NCBI GenBank assembly: GCA_036005845.1
Contig: DASYQD010000081.1
Span: forward strand, 1-10,944
Length of the DNA stretch: 10,944 bases
Origin: DASYQD01 sp036005845
GTDB taxonomy: Bacteria; Acidobacteriota; Thermoanaerobaculia; Multivoradales; JAIOJS01
Direction: 5' to 3'
The translations under genes and the position numbers were made by a program. The notes beneath the pieces are model-generated. The model was not told the origin of the DNA and did not search any database. It worked only from the letters and a program-made list of their open reading frames with translations. This document shows, in pieces, positions 5,905 to 10,944 of this stretch; within the stretch, counting starts at the first letter, position 1; every line of letters begins with the position of its first letter.

Positions 5905-6702
5905 ATGGGCCCACGCGGCATGAGGCCGCACTGGTTTCTCCTCCGCGAGCTGGTGCGCCGCGACTTCCATGGGCGCTACGCCGGCTCCTTCCTCGGCTTC
6001 CTCTGGTCGTTCGTCCAGCCGCTCTGGCAGCTCGTCCTCTTCTCCTTCGTCTTTTCGACGGTGATGCGCATCCCGCCCAGCGGCACCGGCACCAGCCGCT
6101 TCTGGGTGTTCCTCTTCTGCGGCCTGCTGCCCTGGATGGCGGTACAGGAGGGGGTGCTGCGCGGCGCCACCGCGGTCACCGACAACTCGCACCTCGTCAA
6201 GAAGCTGCGCTTCCCGGCGGAGATCCTCGTCCTTACCGCGGTGCTCGCCGCGCTCGCTCATGAGGCGATCGCCGCCGTCGTCTTCCTCGTCGCGCTGGTC
6301 GCGATCGGCGAGCTGTCGCCGGCGACGCTGCCCTGGCTGCTCGTCGCGCTGCCGCTCCAGCTGGCGCTGACCTGCGGCCTCGGGTTGCTCCTCGCCGGCG
6401 TGCAGGTCTTCTTCCGCGACGTCGCGCAACTCCTCGGCATGGCGCTGACGGCGTGGTTCTACCTGACGCCGATCGTCTATCCGCTGGCGATGGTGCCCGA
6501 CTCCTGGCGCGGCTGGCTGGCGCTCAATCCGCTGACCGGCCTCGTCGGGCTCTACCGCGCCGCGCTGCTCGGCAGCACGGCGCCGGTCGCCGCGCAGGTG
6601 GAGGCGCTGCTGCCGGCGCTGGTGACCGCGGCGCTGCTCGTGCTCGCCGCCGGATGGTGGACCTTCCGGCGGCTCGCCCCCGCCTTCGCCGACGAGATCT
6701 GA
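5905..6702 (+). CDS. ABC-2 type permease, polysaccharide or O-antigen exporter class
   Basis: This is an integral inner-membrane permease of the Wzm/TagG kind, which with an ATPase exports undecaprenyl-linked glycans or teichoic acids. Hallmarks are the N-terminal LLRELVRRDFHGRYAGSFLG followed by FLWSFVQPLWQLVLFSFVFS, the cytosolic HLVKKLRFPAEILVL segment, six or so hydrophobic segments, VFFRDVAQLLG, the signature AWFYLTPIVYPLAMVP and the NPLTGLVGLYRAALLG end. From ATG 5905 the length is 265 aa, usual for the family; ATG 5920 (MRPHWFLL) is possible too. An in-frame ATG at 5839 is unlikely, as it lies in the -10 box of the opposite promoter and adds an untypical stretch. No start has a clear ribosome site. 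The expected ATPase partner does not follow: the next gene is on the other strand. Confidence 0.88.
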   Translation: MGPRGMRPHWFLLRELVRRDFHGRYAGSFLGFLWSFVQPLWQLVLFSFVFSTVMRIPPSGTGTSRFWVFLFCGLLPWMAVQEGVLRGATAVTDNSHLVKKLRFPAEILVLTAVLAALAHEAIAAVVFLVALVAIGELSPATLPWLLVALPLQLALTCGLGLLLAGVQVFFRDVAQLLGMALTAWFYLTPIVYPLAMVPDSWRGWLALNPLTGLVGLYRAALLGSTAPVAAQVEALLPALVTAALLVLAAGWWTFRRLAPAFADEI

Positions 6703-6733
6703 CCGCCGCCGAGTGGCGCTCGTACGGCGGTCA
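6700..6733. terminator. Hairpin after the ABC permease
   Basis: TGACCGCCG (6700-6708) pairs perfectly with CGGCGGTCA (6725-6733). The stem starts with the permease's own stop codon and the 16-nt loop holds a small GAG/CTC stem. CTTTGAG follows on the plus strand, so the U-tract is short. It lies between convergent genes and may serve both. Confidence 0.5.
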
Positions 6734-6778
6734 CTTTGAGGTCAACGAACGTTTACTTACTCGGCGTCGCGGCCTGGG

Positions 6779-7843
6779 TCACGTTCTGGATGACATCTGG
6801 ATGACACCGTGCACCGGCACCTCGACGAGCGGCGCCTTGGGGCTGTCGGTGCGGATCGCCAGCTTGCCGCTGAACTCGCCCGCCGCCATCCCCGCCGGCA
6901 GGATCAGGCGGACCTGGTACTCGCGGCCGTACTCGACCATGTCGATGCTGGTGGTGGCACCCGGGATGCTCGTCTCGACGCCGGTGACCGTGATCGGCTC
7001 GGTGGCGAAGTTCTTGAACTTGAAGCTGGCGCGCAGCGGCAGCTTGGTCGCCTCGAGCGTGCCCATCTCGCCCTTGTCGGGATAGACGAAGACCACCGGG
7101 CGCATGAAGCCGGAGATCGGCAGCGGGATCACTTTCTGCGCGGGATGCGTGGTGTGCACCACCACGTCGCCGGTGATGGCGCCCACCGGCGCCTGCTTGT
7201 CGAGCGTCAGCTCGACGCGCCACTGCGGGCCGATCGCCTTGGGGTTCTTCTCGTCGTCCTTCGCCGGCCGGAAGCTGGTGCGCACGTAGGGGTGCGGGCT
7301 GTCGACCGAGGTCACCTTGAAGTCCTTGCCGTCGACCGCCCAGATGGTGTTGCCGATGACGCCTTCCGTCTCGCCCTGCGTGGTGGCCCAGCGCGCATAG
7401 CCGGGCTTGGCCTGCAGGAGGATGCCCACCTCGTAGTGGAGCGTCAGTTCGAGCGGGCTCGCCGGGTCGTTCGAGTGCACGCGCAGCGCGGTCGTGCCCT
7501 TGCCGTTGACGAGCAGCGTGTCGACGTCGGCCGTGACCTTGCCTTCGCCGCCCGGCGGGATGGTGGCGTCGAACGACGCGATCGTGCAGTGGCACGAGGG
7601 CTCGACGCCGGCGATCTTCGCCGTCGCGTTGCCTTCGTTGCGCACCACGAAGGTGTGCTGCCCCTTGGCGCCCTTGACGATGCTGCCGAGGTCGGCGCTC
7701 ATCTCGGTGGCAACGAGGTGAGGAGCCGGCGCGGTGCTCTGCGGCGCCGGCGCGGGCTCCGCGGCCGACACTACGGATGCGGCCGCTGCCAAAAGGGTGA
7801 ACATCGATGCCAACGTGACATGCCTGCGTGCCGTCGGGGTCAT
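6779..7843 (-). CDS. Exported DUF1573-domain protein with altered C-terminus
   Basis: The 354-aa protein has a signal peptide (core about 9-27, cleavage near SAA-EP) and a DUF1573 domain: DLGSIVKGAKGQHTFVVRNE (51-70), then PSCHCTIAS with the characteristic C84-x-C86, then PPGGEGKVTADVDT. Several later immunoglobulin-like strand sets (VHSNDPASPLELTLHYEV, GDVVVHTTHP and IRTDSPKAPLVEVPVHG) suggest three or four beta-sandwich units. DUF1573 proteins are periplasmic or outer-membrane associated and of undefined role. ATG 7843 is chosen because GGAGG lies 10 nt before it and the signal peptide starts there; the open frame extends to 7966 but without protein-like sequence. The last residues MSSRT come from an 11-bp tandem duplication (6785-6806). 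Without it the frame would end NVTQAATPSK at 6753. It is transcribed divergently from the FG-GAP lipoprotein. Confidence 0.85.
   Translation of the reverse strand: MTPTARRHVTLASMFTLLAAAASVVSAAEPAPAPQSTAPAPHLVATEMSADLGSIVKGAKGQHTFVVRNEGNATAKIAGVEPSCHCTIASFDATIPPGGEGKVTADVDTLLVNGKGTTALRVHSNDPASPLELTLHYEVGILLQAKPGYARWATTQGETEGVIGNTIWAVDGKDFKVTSVDSPHPYVRTSFRPAKDDEKNPKAIGPQWRVELTLDKQAPVGAITGDVVVHTTHPAQKVIPLPISGFMRPVVFVYPDKGEMGTLEATKLPLRASFKFKNFATEPITVTGVETSIPGATTSIDMVEYGREYQVRLILPAGMAAGEFSGKLAIRTDSPKAPLVEVPVHGVIQMSSRT
6785..6806. repeat. Perfect 11-bp tandem duplication
   Basis: TCTGGATGACA occurs twice head to tail (6785-6795 and 6796-6806) within the last codons of the DUF1573 gene. Eleven bases are not a multiple of three, so the second copy shifts the frame and creates the present stop codon at 6779-6781. 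Confidence 0.95.
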
Positions 7844-8132
7844 CGTCTCCGAGCCTCCGCGCTCTGGTTCCCGGCGCGCGGCATCGAGCCGCTGTCGCCG
7901 ATCCGTCCATGGTCCTGGGTTTGCACAGCGCCCGCGGCGATCGCGGGGCCGAGGGCGGGATAGCAACTAACGTACCACGCGGATCGCGCATCTCCCCGAG
8001 GGCGCGATCGTGCGGACCAGAGGCGCTAAGACGTGGGTGCTACGATCCGGCTCCCGCCGCGACGCCGCCGGCAACGGCGCATCCGACGACAGCAAACCCA
8101 GGTTAGAGCAAACCCAGGTCAGGAGGAACTCC
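7844..8132. other. Divergent intergenic region
   Basis: These 289 bases separate two outward-facing envelope genes. For the plus strand an extended -10-like TGC-TACGAT (8038-8046) is the best promoter candidate, but no -35 box fits. For the minus strand TGGTACGTT (complement of about 7968-7976) is weaker still. A 16-bp tandem repeat lies at the right end. I see no gene, RNA or riboswitch here. Confidence 0.4.
8091..8122 (+). repeat. 16-bp tandem direct repeat in the lipoprotein leader
   Basis: Two adjacent 16-bp units (8091-8106 and 8107-8122) start AGCAAACCCAGGT and differ at one base (TTAG against TCAG). The second unit runs into the AGGAGG ribosome site at 8121-8126, which is 6 nt before the ATG. 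The array could be a regulator site or a by-product of slippage. Confidence 0.9.
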
Positions 8133-9887
8133 ATGGTTCGGCGGCGGAAGATCGCGCGTGCCTCGTTCGCCTCGCTCACGTTTCTCGCCGCGCTCGCCCT
8201 CGTGGCGACGGGCTGCGCCAGCCAGGGAAGCCCCAACACATCGCCGAAGGCGGCGAGCGACGCTGCGCGCCCGGCACCTGCAGTGACGCCGGCGCCGTCT
8301 GCAGCGCCCGCCGCTGCCGCCGAGCCGACGCCGACTCCGCCGCCGCCCAGCCGCGCGCGCGGCCCCGAGCCGCCCGACGGCAAGTGGAGCAGCGACCCGA
8401 CGGGGCGCCAGTTCTTCCCCTACGAGATCCCCAAGATCGCGGGCCACTACGAGAAGCTGCCCGACAACCAGATCCGCATCGACTACGGCCAGGTGCTCGA
8501 CGTGATGGAGGAGAGGCCGAACTCCTTCGTCGTCAAGATCTACCGCATGGACCCGGCGCTCGACCCGCCGCCGCCGCCGAAGAACGACGCGGCGAAGCTC
8601 AAGGAGATCGCCGCCACCTATGAGTCGAAGGCGGCGCCGGTCGACCGCCTCACCTTCAGCCGCTTCGACCGCGGCCTGCCCACCCGCGGCCAGTGGCGGC
8701 AGGGATTCGTGGTCATGGACTACGACGGCGACGGGCACCTCGACATCGTGCACGGGCCGCCGCGCAAGGGCGTGCCGACGCCGCGCGTGTTCCTGGGCGA
8801 TGGCAAGGGCAACTGGCGGATGCTCGACTTCCAGTCGCTCATTCCGCTCGGCCTCGACTACGGACAGATTGCGGTGGCCGACTTCAACGGCGACGGCAAG
8901 CAGGACTTCGCGCTCGCCGTGCACCTGCGCGGCCTCAAGGTGCTGGTCGCCGATGGCAACGGCGGCTTCACCGACTGGAGCCAGGGCCTCGAGTACCAGA
9001 TCTCGGGCGGCGGCGGCAAGCCGCCGGAGTTCACCAGCCGCACGATCCAAGCGGTCGATTGGAACCACGACGGCAAGATGGACATCCTGGCGCTCGGCGA
9101 GGGCCCGCGCATGACGCTATCGGCGCGCGGCAAGGAGCCGACCTTCGACCGTGGCGCGCAGGGCCCGGTCGTCTACCTCAACCACGGCGACGGCAGTTGG
9201 GAGCGCAAGGACGAGGGCACGGGACGCGACCGGGTCTACGGTGACGTGCTGCGCATCGCCGACATCAACCGCGACGGCCACCTCGATTTCGTCACCGGCT
9301 CTTCGATCGGCGGCTACAAGGGCATCCTCCATCTCGGCAGGGCCGACGGCGGCTGGGATGTCACTCAAGTGCCGACGCTGCGGCTCGGCATGGTGACCGC
9401 GGTGGCGGTCGAGGACTTCAACCGCGACGGGCTGCCCGACCTCGCCGTCGGCTTCGTCTCCAGCGAGCTCGGCGTGCAGCGCGGCGGCATCGACGTGCAC
9501 TTCCAGATGCCCGGCGGCGAGTGGCGGCGCGTCCCGCTCGAGGCGTCGACCGGCACCAACGGCGTCACCGCGGCGGCCGCCGGCGACGTCGACGGCGACG
9601 GCGCGCCCGACATCGTGGCGACCTTCGCCGACGGCGAGCGCATGGTCTTCCTCGGCGACGGCCGCGGCAACTTCGCCGACGAGCACAGCCCCGAGCTGAG
9701 CGGACATCCGAGCGGCTGTCGCGGCTATCACGTCGAGCTCACCGACCTCGACGGCGACGGCCGCGACGAGGCGATCATGGACTTCGCCGGCGAGCCGGGC
9801 AGCGAGGTGGCGCTCGGCGCGCCTGCGCAGTGCCCGGGACAGGGCTCGCTCGAGGTCTGGAAAGCGGCGCCGCTTGCGGGCGGCTGA
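8133..9887 (+). CDS. FG-GAP/VCBS-repeat lipoprotein, seven-bladed propeller
   Basis: The 584-aa protein has a lipoprotein signal (basic MVRRRKIAR, hydrophobic stretch, then LVATGC with Cys28 as lipidation site), so it is anchored in a membrane. A Pro/Ala/Thr-rich linker (about 30-85) follows. Seven Ca-binding FG-GAP/VCBS motifs start at Asp196 (DYDGDGHLD), 250 (DFNGDGKQD), 309 (DWNHDGKMD), 377 (DINRDGHLD), 428 (DFNRDGLPD), 485 (DVDGDGAPD) and 538 (DLDGDGRDE). The spacing of 51-68 residues equals one propeller blade each, matching a closed seven-blade fold. Such domains bind ligands or partners at the cell surface; none is known here. ATG 8133 is preceded by AGGAGG at 6 nt, an ideal site; the open frame upstream to 8010 is not protein-like. 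A single Cys pair near the end may form a disulfide. Confidence 0.9.
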   Translation: MVRRRKIARASFASLTFLAALALVATGCASQGSPNTSPKAASDAARPAPAVTPAPSAAPAAAAEPTPTPPPPSRARGPEPPDGKWSSDPTGRQFFPYEIPKIAGHYEKLPDNQIRIDYGQVLDVMEERPNSFVVKIYRMDPALDPPPPPKNDAAKLKEIAATYESKAAPVDRLTFSRFDRGLPTRGQWRQGFVVMDYDGDGHLDIVHGPPRKGVPTPRVFLGDGKGNWRMLDFQSLIPLGLDYGQIAVADFNGDGKQDFALAVHLRGLKVLVADGNGGFTDWSQGLEYQISGGGGKPPEFTSRTIQAVDWNHDGKMDILALGEGPRMTLSARGKEPTFDRGAQGPVVYLNHGDGSWERKDEGTGRDRVYGDVLRIADINRDGHLDFVTGSSIGGYKGILHLGRADGGWDVTQVPTLRLGMVTAVAVEDFNRDGLPDLAVGFVSSELGVQRGGIDVHFQMPGGEWRRVPLEASTGTNGVTAAAAGDVDGDGAPDIVATFADGERMVFLGDGRGNFADEHSPELSGHPSGCRGYHVELTDLDGDGRDEAIMDFAGEPGSEVALGAPAQCPGQGSLEVWKAAPLAGG

Positions 9888-9928
9888 CCTTCGCGCGGCC
9901 GCCGGCGCGCCCGCTGGAGGCACCCCGA

Positions 9929-9958
9929 TTGACGCCGGACCCGTTTTCCGTCTAGTCT
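9929..9958 (+). promoter_or_regulatory. Promoter of the last, partial gene
   Basis: TTGACG (9929-9934, 5 of 6) is followed after 18 bp by TAGTCT (9953-9958, 3 of 6). The predicted start is near 9965, giving a leader of about 80 nt with AAGGAGG (10028-10034) 11 nt before the ATG. The -10 match is modest. Confidence 0.45.
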
Positions 9959-10045
9959 CTCGCGACCGAAGTCACCCCACCGGCGGGCAACGCGCTCGCG
10001 GCGGAAGCGTGTCTGCGACCTTTAACCAAGGAGGGCCTCTTTTCC

Positions 10046-10944
10046 ATGCGTAGGATCCTTGCCGCAGCCCTGCTGTTGCTGCCGCTCGTGGCGTTGCCAG
10101 CGGCGGCGGAGATCTGCACCATCGACGACGTGCCTGCGGCGACCCTGCTGCTGCCGTACTTCGAGGTCGATCTCAGCAGCCAGAACGGCGTGCAGACGCT
10201 GTTCTCGATCAACAACGCCTCGGCGAGCGCCGCCGTCGCCCACGTCACGGTGTGGACGGACGAGTCGATTCCGACCCTCGACTTCGACATCTACCTGACC
10301 GGCTACGACGTGCAGACGATCAACCTGTACGACATCTTCCACTTCGGCAACCTGCCGCGGACGGCGGATGCCGGCGCCGACACCGGCAACCCGCCGATCA
10401 GCCCCAAGGGCAGCCTGTCGCAGGACATCAACTTCCCGGGCAGCTCGGGACCCTGCGTGGCGGCGTACACCAACCCGGTGCTCGACGCGACGCGTCTGAG
10501 CAACCTGCAGGCGGCGCACACCGGCCACAACGCTCCGGCGTACGGTGGCTGCCTGGGTGCCAACTACGGGGACAACATCGCCCGCGGCTATGTGACCGTG
10601 GACTCGGTGACGCAGTGCAACCTGCTGTTCCCGAGCTCGGCCACCTACTTCTCGGGTGGCATCGCCGACAACCGCAACATCCTCTGGGGCGACTACTTCT
10701 ACGTCAACTCGTCGCAGAACTTCGCCCAGGGCGAGACCCTCGTGCACGTCGAGGCGTGCCCGACCCCGAGCGTCGGCAACGGCGCGGGCCACTGTCCGTT
10801 CGTGCCCGGTCAGTACACCTTCTACGGCCGTTACGCCGCGGTGGCCGGTCAAGATCAGCGCGAGCCGCTCTCGACCACCTTCGCTTCGCGTTACATCAAC
10901 GGCGGCCTCTTCAACGGCGGCACCGACCTGATCGTCTGGCGCGA
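10046..10944 (+). CDS. Uncharacterised secreted protein, 3' end beyond window
   Basis: An open frame runs from ATG 10046 to the window end without a stop: 299 codons, so the C-terminus is missing. The signal peptide is clear (MRRILAAALLLLPLVALPAAA, cleaved before EICTIDD). The mature part is rich in Asn, Gly, Tyr and Ser and poor in Lys, with recurring strand-like stretches (ATLLLPYFEVDL, TLFSINNAS, VAHVTVWTDES, TLDFDIYLTGYDVQTINLYD). Six cysteines in the visible mature part could form three disulfides. It resembles hypothetical secreted proteins with the LLPYFEVD...NGVQTLFSINNAS pattern that I recall only vaguely from other high-GC bacteria; I cannot name a family. AAGGAGG lies 11 nt before the ATG and the gene has its own promoter. 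It is surely a real coding gene; its role is unknown. Confidence 0.85.
   Translation, partial: MRRILAAALLLLPLVALPAAAEICTIDDVPAATLLLPYFEVDLSSQNGVQTLFSINNASASAAVAHVTVWTDESIPTLDFDIYLTGYDVQTINLYDIFHFGNLPRTADAGADTGNPPISPKGSLSQDINFPGSSGPCVAAYTNPVLDATRLSNLQAAHTGHNAPAYGGCLGANYGDNIARGYVTVDSVTQCNLLFPSSATYFSGGIADNRNILWGDYFYVNSSQNFAQGETLVHVEACPTPSVGNGAGHCPFVPGQYTFYGRYAAVAGQDQREPLSTTFASRYINGGLFNGGTDLIVWR

Noticed and set aside
8010..8132. Earlier ATG (8010) for the FG-GAP lipoprotein
   Set aside because: ATG 8133 has an ideal ribosome site and begins a proper lipoprotein signal.
9893..9910. GCGCG/CGCGC hairpin after the FG-GAP lipoprotein
   Set aside because: Five-bp stem without a T-run in a 70%-plus GC stretch; expected by chance.
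10022..10852. 276-codon minus-strand frame
   Set aside because: Val/Arg/Gly-rich antisense shadow of the secreted protein, which has a strong ribosome site and signal peptide.
1..10944. tRNA, rRNA, insertion sequence or integrase
   Set aside because: No tRNA-like cloverleaf, no conserved rRNA stretch, no transposase or recombinase motif was seen on either strand.

Overview
The window is very GC-rich, gene-dense bacterial DNA. It comes from a Gram-negative envelope background: a lipoprotein with a lipobox, an O-antigen/polysaccharide-type ABC permease, several Sec-exported proteins and a membrane-anchored M23 peptidase. The overall look (C/G-rich third positions, many secreted beta-propeller proteins, a DUF1573 protein) suits a deltaproteobacterial-grade, Binatota-like or Acidobacteria-like organism. 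No rRNA or tRNA is present to settle this, so the placement is a low-confidence inference.

Layout. (1) 1-502: a secreted thioredoxin-fold protein whose CxxC motif has become SxxC, followed by a short GC hairpin. (2) 542-3109, plus strand: a good sigma-70-type promoter, a leader of about 150 nt with two tiny ORFs, a membrane-anchored M23 endopeptidase, and a GHMP sugar kinase overlapping it by 4 nt. The peptidase reading frame has no ordinary start codon ahead of its membrane anchor; an ATT with ideal Shine-Dalgarno spacing fits best. (3) 5867-3154, minus strand: a tight operon of XRE regulator, TPR protein and a secreted propeller-like protein. It is driven by a near-consensus promoter, and a perfect palindrome lies over the regulator's start codon. 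The secreted protein carries the nonapeptide ARASIIDTG three times, two copies being encoded by identical 34-bp DNA. (4) 5905-6702, plus strand: an ABC-2 permease without an adjacent ATPase. (5) 7843-6779, minus strand: an exported DUF1573 protein whose C-terminus is frameshifted by an 11-bp tandem duplication. (6) 8133-9887, plus strand: an FG-GAP/VCBS seven-blade lipoprotein whose leader holds a 16-bp tandem repeat. (7) 10046 to the window end: the first 299 codons of an uncharacterised secreted protein with its own promoter.

How they may work together. The peptidase-kinase pair is translationally coupled and probably serves cell-wall or surface-glycan metabolism. The XRE-TPR-secreted repeat protein operon is the most provocative unit. 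It resembles, in split form, the layout of Gram-positive HTH-TPR regulators with linked secreted peptide precursors. That reading is a hypothesis only; the sequence proves the operon layout and the repeats, not signalling.
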